This document shows, in pieces, positions 33,693-41,497 of a DNA stretch of 64,000 bases. The translations under genes and the position numbers were made by a program. The first letter of the stretch is position 1. Every line of letters starts with the position of its first letter. The stretch lies in NCBI GenBank assembly GCA_937935245.1, contig CALGXX010000011.1:41472-105471 (forward strand). Reading direction: 5' to 3'. Below the pieces are notes generated by a model, which had not been told where the DNA came from, did no database searches, and saw only the letters and a program-made list of their open reading frames with translations. The DNA is from an uncultured Candidatus Saccharibacteria bacterium (GTDB lineage Bacteria > Patescibacteriota > Saccharimonadia > Saccharimonadales > Saccharimonadaceae).

Positions 33693-34409
33693 ATGAACGG
33701 AATGAACACTGCGCCATATCAAGATTTTGCGCGCGAAAAATTAGGTTTTGAATTTACGAATTTGGATTTGCTGATTACAGCTTTGACTCACCGTAGCTAT
33801 GTAAATGAGCATCGAAAATCCGTTCATCACCACAATGAGCGCTTGGAATTCTTAGGTGATGCGGTTTTGGAGTTGGCGGTAACAGAATATTTGTTTACGC
33901 ATTTTTCCGAGCCAGAGGGAATTTTAACTGCTTGGCGGGCAGCTTTGGTGCGAACGGAAAGTATTGGTGACGCTGGCGATAAGTTGGGTTATGGTCCGCT
34001 GATTCGTATGTCAAAGGGCGAGAAGAACGGCTCAGAACGAGCGCATTTACAGATTTTAGCTAATGCATTTGAGGCGGTAATCGGCGCGATTTATTTGGAG
34101 CGTGGCTTTGACGATGCTCGCGATTTTATTCACAAGCATATAATTGTTAAGTTGGATGGAATTTTGGAGTCTGGCAGTTGGCGTGATCCGAAGTCATATT
34201 TGCAGGAGATTTCTCAGCGGGTTGACAATCAAACGCCGGTATATAAAGTCTTGAGTGAAGAAGGTCCAGATCACGATAAAGTCTTTACTCTTGGGGTTTT
34301 TGTTGGCGATAATATGATGGGGCGAGGCATTGGTCCGTCTAAGCAAGTCGCTCAACAGCAAGCTGCTCGTGCTGCAATTGCTAAATATAAAGAATCTGGC
34401 GAGAAATAA
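33693..34409 (+). CDS. rnc: Ribonuclease III
   Basis: 238 residues. The catalytic signature NERLEFLGDAVLEL holds the metal-binding Glu and Asp. The second acidic pair is in ANAFEAVIGAIYLERGF. A C-terminal double-stranded RNA-binding domain begins near DPKSYLQEISQ. It processes rRNA and structured mRNAs. The ATG follows the NUDIX stop directly. Confidence 0.96.
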   Translation: MNGMNTAPYQDFAREKLGFEFTNLDLLITALTHRSYVNEHRKSVHHHNERLEFLGDAVLELAVTEYLFTHFSEPEGILTAWRAALVRTESIGDAGDKLGYGPLIRMSKGEKNGSERAHLQILANAFEAVIGAIYLERGFDDARDFIHKHIIVKLDGILESGSWRDPKSYLQEISQRVDNQTPVYKVLSEEGPDHDKVFTLGVFVGDNMMGRGIGPSKQVAQQQAARAAIAKYKESGEK

Positions 34410-34416
34410 TTAAAGT

Positions 34417-34445
34417 TTGCACGGCGTAAACTGCTCGTGTATAAT
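34417..34445 (+). promoter_or_regulatory. Promoter of khpA-like gene
   Basis: TTGCAC (34417-34422), 17-bp spacer, TATAAT (34440-34445). The resulting leader of about 28 nt carries AGGAGGAGGGG, in contrast with the leaderless majority. Confidence 0.75.
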
Positions 34446-34479
34446 GAAAATACAGTTTAATTCCAGGAGGAGGGGCAGA

Positions 34480-34869
34480 ATGTCAACAATAGATCAGCAG
34501 TTTGTAGAATATACTGTAAAGGCGTTGGTTGGACATCCAGAAGATGTCGTAGTAGACCGAACAATTGATGAAAAAGGCGTTTTACTAACATTGACAGTTA
34601 ATCCAGCAGATTTGGGTCGAGTTATTGGTAAGCGCGGCAGTACGGCACAGAGCTTGCGCACGCTTCTGCGAGCTTTGGGTGCAAAGAATGACGCTCGATA
34701 TAACTTGAAGATCGTTAACAATGATGGTTTTTCTGGCGCACGCGAGGAAAATGATTATAACGGTAATGCTTCTGTGGATAACTCAACAGATGAAGCTGTG
34801 GAAAATGAATCATCTTACGCAGAAAACACCAGAAAAGAGCTTGCAGAACTCGACGATCTTGATATATAA
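34480..34869 (+). CDS. khpA: KH-domain RNA-binding protein (KhpA-like)
   Basis: 129 residues from the ATG at 34480, chosen for its AGGAGG; upstream frames precede the promoter. One type II KH domain carries the GxxG loop in GRVIGKRGSTAQSLRTLLRALG. The C-terminal 45 residues are acidic and disordered (NASVDNSTDEAVENESS), an extension beyond the roughly 80 residues of typical KhpA. KhpA/KhpB bind RNA and influence cell size and wall growth in Gram-positives. It lies just after rnc. Confidence 0.85.
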   Translation: MSTIDQQFVEYTVKALVGHPEDVVVDRTIDEKGVLLTLTVNPADLGRVIGKRGSTAQSLRTLLRALGAKNDARYNLKIVNNDGFSGAREENDYNGNASVDNSTDEAVENESSYAENTRKELAELDDLDI

Positions 34870-34876
34870 TTAAAAC

Positions 34877-34982
34877 CAGTTCAAGCACAGACATTATGCG
34901 AGAACAGCTCTATGCGAGACAATGGGTAACCATTGAGAGCCTTATTTGTGCTAAAAAACCGTCCTTACTGGGACGGTTTTTT
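34877..34982 (+). ncRNA. Candidate small RNA with its own promoter and terminator
   Basis: Promoter TTGCAG (34841-34846), 18 bp, TATAAT (34865-34870), lying in the end of the khpA-like gene. The transcript can fold with an outer stem AGCACA/TGTGCT (34884-34889, 34947-34952), a stem GCTCT/AGAGC (34907-34911, 34936-34940) and a hairpin CAATGG-GTAA-CCATTG (34920-34935) with a GNRA tetraloop. TATGCGAGA occurs twice, at 34895 and 34911. It ends in a perfect terminator AACCGTCC/GGACGGTT (34957-34978) with six T. The SRP GGAAGGAAGCAGC core is absent, as are tmRNA ends. Confidence 0.55.
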
Positions 34983-35012
34983 GGTGGGGAATAATTTCTG
35001 TAAAAAGACATG

Positions 35013-35070
35013 AAAATAGCCCGCCGAGAAGAGTCTCAAGTCAAGACTTAATGTCTCAACGAGCTATTTT
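35013..35070 (-). terminator. Cassette A 3' hairpin
   Basis: On the minus strand AAAATAGCTCGTTGAGA (35070-35054) pairs with TCTCGGCGGGCTATTTT (35029-35013): 17 pairs, three of them G-U. On the plus strand those three become C-A mismatches, so the hairpin belongs to minus-strand RNA. The same AATAGCTCG/GGCGGGCTATT core occurs in cassette B. Confidence 0.8.
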
Positions 35071-35081
35071 CTCAGCGGGCT

Positions 35082-35513
35082 TTAGGAAGCCCTCCTAATC
35101 GACCAAGACTGTCCGTCCCGGTACAAGACGTAAGGCTCGTCTAGCTCGGCGATTTTTTCGAAGACGTCTGCAAGACGCTTGGATCCGGTGGCTTGTTCTA
35201 CAACAGGCCAGATCTCGACCCTCACTCTGATACCGGTGAAGGGTTCTCCTTCGCTCCATGACCATGGTGCTACCTTGAGTACCATGGTGTCTCCAACGTA
35301 GACAATGAAGCCGGTGGCCTCGTCAAAATTGCACTTTAGGGTCTCAATCCGGTCAATAGTGCCAGAGTAGGGGGCGAGGTATTTCCGTACCAAGTCTGCG
35401 ACGTAATTTCCGCAACCAAGACGAGGCATAGTATACGTGTCTATTTCCAGAGTGCATCCCTCCTCTTTGATGGGGAGGTCAAAATCTTCCGCAAGCTCGG
35501 TGATGCAAGACAT
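35082..35513 (-). CDS. Cassette A: hypothetical soluble protein
   Basis: 143 residues, not recognised. It is acidic, with four cysteines (SCITEL, EEGCTLE, RLGCGNY, LKCNFD), and no membrane segment or signal peptide. Base composition is visibly richer in G and C, with more C-ending codons than neighbours, suggesting a foreign origin. It lies alone on the minus strand between the small RNA candidate and trmD, with its own promoter, leader and terminator shared with two other loci. Confidence 0.65.
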   Translation of the reverse strand: MSCITELAEDFDLPIKEEGCTLEIDTYTMPRLGCGNYVADLVRKYLAPYSGTIDRIETLKCNFDEATGFIVYVGDTMVLKVAPWSWSEGEPFTGIRVRVEIWPVVEQATGSKRLADVFEKIAELDEPYVLYRDGQSWSIRRAS

Positions 35514-35527
35514 GACGTCTCTCTTTC

Positions 35528-35595
35528 TCTAAGGGCTACTTCTACTCGGTTGAGTAAAAGTTAATATATATATCATACCTGGACAAAAAAGTCAA
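35528..35595 (-). promoter_or_regulatory. Cassette A promoter and leader
   Basis: On the minus strand TTGACT (35595-35590), 17-bp spacer, TATATA (35572-35567), then a leader containing ACTCAACCGAGT and AAGTAGCCCTTAG. The block around GGTATGATATATATATTAAC is nearly identical to cassette B. It is divergent from, and overlaps, the trmD promoter (TGGACA 35580-35585, TACACT 35603-35608). Confidence 0.7.
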
Positions 35596-35615
35596 CACTT
35601 GCTACACTGTAACAG

Positions 35616-36284
35616 ATGAGAAAGTTTCAAGTAATTACGCTTTTCCCAGAAATGACGACGGGAGTTTTTAATAATTCCATGATGTGGAAGGCGCAAAAAG
35701 ACGGTATTGTAGAGCTTACGACGGTGAATCTGCGGGAGTTTGGTTTGGGTCCTCGCCGTCAGGTTGATGATACTCCTTATGGCGGTGGCGACGGGATGCT
35801 TCTTATGATTGAGCCGTTATGGAAAGCGGTAGAATTTGCGAAATCTCAGGATGAAACAGCGAAGGTGGTACTGATGAGTCCGCGAGGGCAACGCTGGAAG
35901 CAGGCTAAAGCTCAGGAAGAAGCTGATGATGACAGGGGTGTGATATTTATTTGTGGGCGATACGAGGGTGTTGATGAGCGAATTTTAGAACTAGTTGATG
36001 AGCAATGGAGTATTGGCGATTTTGTGCTGACGGGCGGAGAGTTGGCGGCAATGATGATGATTGATTCTATTGTTAGGCTGATTCCTGGAGTTTTGGGCGG
36101 CGAAAAGTCTGCGGAAATTGAAAGTTTTTCAGATGGAGAAACGTTGGAATTTCCACAATATACACGGCCTGAGGAGTTTAAAGGTTTACGTGTGCCGGAT
36201 GTTTTATTGAGCGGACACCACGGAAAAATTGCCGAGTGGCGCGCTGAACAATCGCGGATATTGACCAATAAAAATACCCCATAG
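35616..36284 (+). CDS. trmD: tRNA (guanine-N1)-methyltransferase TrmD
   Basis: 222 residues. SPOUT-fold motifs include VITLFPEM, DDTPYGGGDGMLLMIEPL, VVLMSPRGQ, ICGRYEGVDERI and DFVLTGGELAAMMMIDSIVRLIPGVLG. It methylates G37 of tRNAs reading CNN codons to prevent frameshifting. TACACT ends 7 nt before the ATG: leaderless. The stop codon lies in the loop of the gene's own terminator. The usual rpsP/rimM/rplS neighbours are absent. Confidence 0.97.
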   Translation: MRKFQVITLFPEMTTGVFNNSMMWKAQKDGIVELTTVNLREFGLGPRRQVDDTPYGGGDGMLLMIEPLWKAVEFAKSQDETAKVVLMSPRGQRWKQAKAQEEADDDRGVIFICGRYEGVDERILELVDEQWSIGDFVLTGGELAAMMMIDSIVRLIPGVLGGEKSAEIESFSDGETLEFPQYTRPEEFKGLRVPDVLLSGHHGKIAEWRAEQSRILTNKNTP

Positions 36285-36298
36285 AGACGGGGTATTTT
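36271..36298 (+). terminator. Terminator overlapping trmD stop
   Basis: AAAATACCCC (36271-36280) and GGGGTATTTT (36289-36298) form a perfect 10-bp stem; the 8-nt loop contains the trmD stop codon. The symmetric A and T tracts could work in both directions. The next 160 bp to 36459 show nothing but the following gene's promoter. Confidence 0.9.
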
Positions 36299-36459
36299 AA
36301 GTTGTGGTGGATTTGTCGTAGAGCGAAAGGTACTGTTTGGTGTTTATTTTTGTAACGTTCGCTGATTTAACTTTATGACGTTTTTATAAAAAGTGCAAGT
36401 GCTTTCGTAAAAAATACAACAAGCTTGAGCTTTTTTGACGCGCAAGCTATACTGAAATT

Positions 36460-36879
36460 ATGTCTAGAAAAGTGAATAAAATTGTTAAATTGATTACAGG
36501 ACTATTAATAATGGCGCCATTATTATGTCAATTATTTACGTTTGAGAAGTTTTCTGCGGTCCTTACTTCTGCGGGGGTTCCGCCATCTTTAAGTCTTCCG
36601 ATTGCAATAATATTGGTGGTTGTTGAGCTGATGTCGTTGTCGTTTTTAATTGATATGGATATGCCAAAAAGAATTACTCTGACGAGCAGAATGGCTGGTT
36701 TTTTGAGTTTGGGGATTATGACGGCAATTGGTTTTTTGGCGTTTGCGAATGGTCATGCGGCGGTAATATTTGGTGCAACGATAAAGAATGTGAATAGTGT
36801 GGCTGCGATTTTTCTGGTATTCGTGATGTGGGCTTTGCTGATTTGTGCAAATTTATCGACGAAAAAAACAGCCAAATAA
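36460..36879 (+). CDS. Four-helix membrane protein, DoxX/MauE-like
   Basis: 139 residues, four hydrophobic helices (about 8-26, 44-64, 75-95 and 107-130). The start of helix 1 followed by an amphipathic stretch (FEKFSAVLTSAGVP) and then VVELMSLSFLI resembles DoxX/MauE-type quinone-linked membrane proteins; the match is weak. Promoter TTGAGC (36425-36430), 17 bp, TATACT (36448-36453), 6 nt to the ATG: leaderless. Confidence 0.6.
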   Translation: MSRKVNKIVKLITGLLIMAPLLCQLFTFEKFSAVLTSAGVPPSLSLPIAIILVVVELMSLSFLIDMDMPKRITLTSRMAGFLSLGIMTAIGFLAFANGHAAVIFGATIKNVNSVAAIFLVFVMWALLICANLSTKKTAK

Positions 36880-36900
36880 TTGGCTGCTAAATTTCAAACT

Positions 36901-36975
36901 TGGCTGGGATGGAGGGATTCGAACCCCCGAATGGCGGGACCAGAACCCGCTGCCTTACCACTTGGCGACATCCCA
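36901..36975 (-). tRNA. tRNA-Gln (anticodon CTG)
   Basis: Reverse strand. Acceptor TGGGATG pairs with CATCCCA, then G and an encoded CCA. The loop TTCTGGT gives CTG. The U1-A72 pair is typical of tRNA-Gln. The minus-strand promoter TTGCGG, 17 bp, TACAAT lies upstream and is face to face with the PAP2 promoter. Confidence 0.95.
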
Positions 36976-37054
36976 ACGGCAAACATAATTGTACTATAGA
37001 AAAATGATTTCCGCAAGCGTTTACTGGCCAGCGTTGACGCGATATACTAGTAGT

Positions 37055-37537
37055 ATGGATTTGCAATGGATTGTAAAATTAATTGCTGACGGACTAGTGG
37101 TGCCAGTCGTGCTAATTGGTGCGTACGCGCTGATAAAATTGGTTCCAAATAAAGAGAAGTATCAAGTTTATAGCCAAGTTTTGATGGCTGGATTGACTGC
37201 TTACGTGGCGGCAAAAATCATCGGGTCAATTTATCAACCAGATCAAATGCGCCCGTTCGAGATTCTGGGAGTATCTGCTGGCGCGTCATTCCTTAATAAT
37301 CCGGGTTTTCCGTCTGATCACGCTCTATTTACAATGGCAATTACTCTGGCGGTATTTTTCGGAGCAAAGAGTTGGCGGTTGGCTGTTGTTTGTTTGGTTA
37401 TGACAATCTTAATATGTGTCGGTCGGGTTATTGCATTGGTGCATACGCCGCTTGACGTTGTTGGCGGATTATTGATTGCTTGTGCGGGGATTGTTTGGTA
37501 TAAACCGATGAATCTCCTGAAAAAGCATAATATTTAA
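37055..37537 (+). CDS. PAP2-family membrane phosphatase
   Basis: 160 residues, about five helices. The phosphatase motifs are MRPFEILG, GFPSDHALF (Ser-Asp-His) and GRVIALVHTPLDVVGG (Arg and His). Such enzymes dephosphorylate undecaprenyl pyrophosphate or phosphatidic acid at the membrane. TATACT (37043-37048) ends 6 nt before the ATG at 37055, which makes a longer 22-codon extension from 36989 impossible on this transcript. Confidence 0.88.
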   Translation: MDLQWIVKLIADGLVVPVVLIGAYALIKLVPNKEKYQVYSQVLMAGLTAYVAAKIIGSIYQPDQMRPFEILGVSAGASFLNNPGFPSDHALFTMAITLAVFFGAKSWRLAVVCLVMTILICVGRVIALVHTPLDVVGGLLIACAGIVWYKPMNLLKKHNI

Positions 37538-37582
37538 GCATATACATTTGCAATATTGACAAGTTTACGTTACAATTTACGT

Positions 37583-38077
37583 ATGAAATTATTGTCAGCT
37601 ATTTTCCGTGAAGAAATATCAGATTACACATATCCATTTTCAAGGCGAGTTTTCTTGAGGATTTTGGCGATTTTAGTTGCTAGCGGCGTGGCTATCTGGT
37701 TGCTGGCGCTTGCGTTTGATAAATTTATGATTACACCTGTATTTTGCGCGAACGCTGAGCATATTTCTATTTGCGCAAACAGCACGAGCATCGCATCTTA
37801 CGTCGCGCTGGTTTTGGCGGGAATTATGCTAGTTCCAGTGTTGGCGGTATTTGGCATCAAGCGACCTCTGTTGGTGGTAATCGCGGCAACTGTGTCATTG
37901 TGGGGTGCTACATTATGGGCTGGCGGATCTTGGATTTTGTCATTGCTATGGGTGGTTTTGGCGACAGTTTTGGTATATTTGTCATTAATCTGGTTGAATA
38001 GAATTCGTGGCAACGGCGCAGCAATTTTATTTATGACTTTATTCGCAATCTTAGCACGAGTTGTCTTGGCGCTATAA
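37583..38077 (+). CDS. Membrane protein of unknown function
   Basis: 164 residues, four hydrophobic helices. A short outer loop with two cysteines (FCANAEHISICANS) may be disulphide-bonded. No family recognised. TACAAT (37571-37576) ends 6 nt before the ATG at 37583, so the longer frame from 37556 is rejected. Confidence 0.65.
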   Translation: MKLLSAIFREEISDYTYPFSRRVFLRILAILVASGVAIWLLALAFDKFMITPVFCANAEHISICANSTSIASYVALVLAGIMLVPVLAVFGIKRPLLVVIAATVSLWGATLWAGGSWILSLLWVVLATVLVYLSLIWLNRIRGNGAAILFMTLFAILARVVLAL

Positions 38078-38095
38078 TCACTGTACACTAAGTGT

Positions 38096-39166
38096 ATGGA
38101 AATCATTATCATTATTCTCTTAATTGTTATTACTATTGGTTTGGGTGCGACTTTATTTGTCTTGCGATCAAAAATCAGCGAGCTAAAAAATCAATCATCC
38201 GTCGAGCTAATTAAAACCGATGTCGTGGAATTGGGGCGAACTATTGCGAAACTGAATGAATCCGTTAGCGATAAGTTGGAGCGAAGTAATGCGCAAGTTC
38301 AGACTTCAGTACAGAAACAATTATCAGAAAGCGCGAAGTTGGTAGCTGACGTAACGCAGCGATTGGCAAAATTGGATGAGACTAATAAGCGCGTGGTTGA
38401 TGTAGCTACCGATCTTAAAACCTTGCAAAATGTGTTGCAGAATCCAAAGCAACGCGGGGTTTTTGGTGAGTTTTATCTGGAAAGTGTGCTGGATAATGTT
38501 TTGCCAGCCAAGCAGTATCAAATGCAATATCGTTTCAAGGACGGTGAAATTGTTGACGCGGTTATTTTTCTGGACAAGGGTCAAATATTGCCGGTGGACA
38601 GTAAGTTTTCTTTGGAGAATTACAATCGGATGATTAACGCCGAGACAAAATCTGAGCGCGAAATGTGGCTAAATAAGGTGAAAGCTGATCTTAAGGGGCG
38701 AATCGACGAAACTAGTAAATACATTCGTCCGCGTGAAAACACTATGGACTTTGCTTTTATGTTTATTCCTAGCGAATCTTTGTATTACGATCTTCTGATT
38801 AATAATGTCGGTCAGGGCGGTTCGAGTCGCGATTTGATTGAATATGCGTTTCGGGACAAGCGAGTGATTATTGTTAGTCCGACTAGTTTTCTCGCGTACC
38901 TGCAGACCGTTCTTCAGGGGCTTCGTAGTTTGCAGATTGAAGAGCAGGCCAAAGACATTCAAGTTCGAGTTGGGCAATTGGGTGTTCACATTAAAAAGTT
39001 TGACGAGCTGATGACGAAAATGGGCAAGAGTCTAAGTACGACCGTTGGTCATTACAACAATACGTACAAGGAGTTGGGGAAGATCGATAAGGATGTCGTG
39101 CGAATTTCTGGTGGAGATAACCAAGCTCAGCCGGAGCTGATTGATCGGCCGGCTCAGGAAGATTGA
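38096..39166 (+). CDS. rmuC: RmuC family DNA recombination protein
   Basis: 356 residues. An N-terminal membrane helix (IIIILLIVITIGLGATLFVL) precedes a coiled coil (about residues 30-110) and the RmuC nuclease-like core: GVFGEFYLESVLDN, LPVDSKFSLENYNR, YIRPRENTMDFAFMFIPSESLYYDLL and VIIVSPTSFLAYLQTV. RmuC limits inversions between short inverted repeats. Promoter TTGTCT (38061-38066), 17 bp, TACACT (38084-38089), then 6 nt to the ATG. Confidence 0.93.
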   Translation: MEIIIIILLIVITIGLGATLFVLRSKISELKNQSSVELIKTDVVELGRTIAKLNESVSDKLERSNAQVQTSVQKQLSESAKLVADVTQRLAKLDETNKRVVDVATDLKTLQNVLQNPKQRGVFGEFYLESVLDNVLPAKQYQMQYRFKDGEIVDAVIFLDKGQILPVDSKFSLENYNRMINAETKSEREMWLNKVKADLKGRIDETSKYIRPRENTMDFAFMFIPSESLYYDLLINNVGQGGSSRDLIEYAFRDKRVIIVSPTSFLAYLQTVLQGLRSLQIEEQAKDIQVRVGQLGVHIKKFDELMTKMGKSLSTTVGHYNNTYKELGKIDKDVVRISGGDNQAQPELIDRPAQED

Positions 39167-39170
39167 CATA

Positions 39171-39203
39171 AAAAATACCCCGCCGATTAAGCGGGATATT
39201 TTA
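39171..39203 (-). terminator. Terminator between rmuC and aquaporin gene
   Basis: On the minus strand AATATCCCGC pairs with GCGGGGTATT (one G-U), followed by TTTTT, so it best serves the aquaporin gene. In the plus direction there is one C-A mismatch, so it is weaker for rmuC. Confidence 0.8.
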
Positions 39204-39218
39204 TTGTGAAGTTATAAT

Positions 39219-40154
39219 CTATTCTTCGTCTTTGTTTCGGTAATTGACGAGTAGAAATAGGTTACCGCCTAATGCTGCGCCGATTAGGGTAGCGGCAATT
39301 ACTTCCAGGCTAAAGCGTGAATAGCTTTTTTCGCCTTCAGCTGGCAATACTCCGTTGCTGCGTAGTTGAGAATCGGTTTTCTCTGTGACAGCCAAAGAAA
39401 CTGCTGGGTTCAAAGTTGCGCCTGAGATGTAGATTTCGCGTGGGTAAGTGCGGCCGTTTTTCTCAGTTTGAGTAGTACTTTGATCTTTTTGGATTTTTGC
39501 AATAGCAGTACTTTTAATGTATGAAGAGATTGAGCCAGATACGACAAGACCAATCATCAATGCTAAGCCAATTCCAAAAGCTTGACCAGCTGCTTTGATT
39601 TCTTTGCGCTGCAAAACTGCGGCGACGCCAAATACAAATACAGCGGTACCGACTAATTCCATCGCAAAGATATTCCAAGAGAACGCGGTGAATTGGTCAA
39701 AGCTTAGAGCAAATCCGCCGTTTGTTAATGAGCCAACAAGCACGATAGCCGCCATTGCGCCGAGGAATTGAGCTCCCCAGTAAAATGGAACAAGTATAGT
39801 CTTTAGCTTACGCATTGTCCATAGACCAAACGTGACAGCTGGGTTTACGTGTGCGCCAGAAATGTTGCCGATAATTGCAACGATGAACATCAACGCAAAA
39901 CCGACATACATTGATGACAAAATGTCTGATGCGAATAATGCGGCAAGTGTCAAAATGAACGTGCCGATGACTTCCGCAATAACTATGTTAATTAAGTTGT
40001 TTGGTAATTTAGAATCTAGTTTGACACGCTTGCTTTTAGCGGTAGATTCAGCAACGACGCGTTTGACGGTCGTTTTGGTTTCAGTCTTAGCGGCAGCGGT
40101 TTTCTTTTCTGCGGCTTTAACTGGGGCTTTCTTTGAAGTTTTCTTCGTAGCCAT
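39219..40154 (-). CDS. Aquaporin/glycerol facilitator with a Lys/Ala-rich tail
   Basis: 311 residues. The MIP fold shows both NPA boxes, SGAHVNPAVTFG and SGATLNPAVSLA, and six helices. A 48-residue N-terminal tail rich in Lys, Ala and Thr (KKTSKKAPVKAAEKKTAAAK) resembles histone H1-like or nucleic-acid-binding tails and is absent from standard MIPs. A hydrophilic insert of about 40 residues before the second NPA (KDQSTTQTEKNGRTYP) is also unusual. It probably conducts water or small polyols. AAGGAGGG is its ribosome binding site. Confidence 0.9.
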   Translation of the reverse strand: MATKKTSKKAPVKAAEKKTAAAKTETKTTVKRVVAESTAKSKRVKLDSKLPNNLINIVIAEVIGTFILTLAALFASDILSSMYVGFALMFIVAIIGNISGAHVNPAVTFGLWTMRKLKTILVPFYWGAQFLGAMAAIVLVGSLTNGGFALSFDQFTAFSWNIFAMELVGTAVFVFGVAAVLQRKEIKAAGQAFGIGLALMIGLVVSGSISSYIKSTAIAKIQKDQSTTQTEKNGRTYPREIYISGATLNPAVSLAVTEKTDSQLRSNGVLPAEGEKSYSRFSLEVIAATLIGAALGGNLFLLVNYRNKDEE

Positions 40155-40211
40155 ATTCCCTCCTTAAAGTAATATCACGACTATTATAACATAATTTGCT
40201 ATACTGTAGTT

Positions 40212-40448
40212 ATGGGATTATTTGTAAATCAACAAGATCAGCGTAGTGAATTGCAAGAGCGAATTGCGGCGGAATTAAGAGAGAAGGCGAAAGCTTCGAG
40301 TTTGCAAGAAAAGGCAACTATGGACGGCGTCGACGATATAAGATATTTGGAAGGCACAAAACAGACGACGACTTTGGCGTGGGCGTGGATTTTAATTGCT
40401 ATTATGGCTGGTGCGGTGATTGTAATGTTTTTAATGCAAGGACGATAA
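40212..40448 (+). CDS. Small tail-anchored membrane protein
   Basis: 78 residues. A charged helical part (about residues 8-52) is followed by one C-terminal membrane helix (WAWILIAIMAGAVIVMFLM). Function unknown. TATACT (40200-40205) ends 6 nt before the ATG: leaderless. pheS starts one base after its stop, so it heads the pheS transcript. Confidence 0.7.
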   Translation: MGLFVNQQDQRSELQERIAAELREKAKASSLQEKATMDGVDDIRYLEGTKQTTTLAWAWILIAIMAGAVIVMFLMQGR

Positions 40449-40449
40449 A

Positions 40450-41493
40450 ATGGTTGACTTAGATGAATTGAGAAGAGAAATAGTTTTGGCGGTTTCGCAA
40501 TCCAAGTCTCCGCGTGAGTTTTTACGTGATCGACGACTTAGGGAATTGTACGAGCAAATCAAGTCATTGCCGCCAGTTGAGCGTGGTCCGTTTGGCAAGC
40601 AGATTAACGAGTTGAAGCAGGCAATTGAACAGGCTATTGCTGTGCGACTGGAAGAGCTGGAAAAAGTTGACTTGAAACCGATTGACGTTACAGCGCCGAT
40701 GGATGTGAATTCGCCCAAGCCTGAACTTTTGCCGAGCGAACAAGGCACGATTCATCCGCTGAGCGCTGAAATTGAGCGCATTTCTGAGATTTTTAATCGC
40801 ATGGGTTTTGTCACGGAAGAATCCAGAGAAATTGACGATCAATTCCATATGTTTGAGAGTCTGAATTTTCCAAAAGGTCATCCAGCACGCGACGATTATG
40901 ACACGTTTATGACCGAAGAAACCGACTCTAATGGCGATCGTTTGATTGCGCCGGCGCATACGTCGACTATGCAAAATCGCGTATTGACGAAATATCACGA
41001 CAATTTGGAAAAAGGCGAGGCTATTGCCGCTATCGTTCCTGATCGCGTTTTCCGTAACGAAGATTTGGACGCGCGCCACGAGCATACATTTTATCAAGTC
41101 GAAGGCGTGTACGTTTCGCGTCAGGTTAATGTTGGCAATTTGATTGCCACATTGCAAGAATTTTTGCAGGAATATTACGGCAAGAAGCTTGACGTTCGCG
41201 TTAATCCATTTTACTTTCCGTTCACCGAGCCGAGCTTCGAGTTTGCGTTAAGTTGTCCGTTTTGTGAAGGAAAAAATCCTGATTGTAAAGTTTGCTCTGG
41301 TGAAGGTTGGATTGAGCTATTGGGCTGCGGAATGATTCATCCGAATGTCCTTCGGGCGGCACAAATTGACCCGAATGAATATACAGGGTTTGCTTTTGGC
41401 TGCGGAATCGACCGCTTGGTTATGATGAAGTATGGAATCGAAGATGTCCGTCATTTTGAAAGTGGCAAGTTGGACTTTTTGGAACAATTTTAG
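40450..41493 (+). CDS. pheS: Phenylalanyl-tRNA synthetase alpha subunit
   Basis: 347 residues. An N-terminal coiled coil precedes the class II catalytic core: motif 2-like FRNEDLDARHEHTFYQVEG, then FPFTEPSFEF, the knuckle CPFCEGKNPDCKVC, GWIELLGCGMIHP and motif 3 GFAFGCGIDRLVMMKYGI. It forms an alpha2beta2 enzyme with PheT. pheT is about 6.4 kb away rather than adjacent. A diverged copy of this gene's last 40 bases occurs at 42374-42413. Confidence 0.97.
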   Translation: MVDLDELRREIVLAVSQSKSPREFLRDRRLRELYEQIKSLPPVERGPFGKQINELKQAIEQAIAVRLEELEKVDLKPIDVTAPMDVNSPKPELLPSEQGTIHPLSAEIERISEIFNRMGFVTEESREIDDQFHMFESLNFPKGHPARDDYDTFMTEETDSNGDRLIAPAHTSTMQNRVLTKYHDNLEKGEAIAAIVPDRVFRNEDLDARHEHTFYQVEGVYVSRQVNVGNLIATLQEFLQEYYGKKLDVRVNPFYFPFTEPSFEFALSCPFCEGKNPDCKVCSGEGWIELLGCGMIHPNVLRAAQIDPNEYTGFAFGCGIDRLVMMKYGIEDVRHFESGKLDFLEQF

Positions 41494-41497
41494 CAAT

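Noticed and set aside
34877..34982. SRP (4.5S) RNA or tmRNA identity for the small RNA candidate
   Set aside because: No GGAAGGAAGCAGC core and no tRNA-like ends or tag frame could be found.
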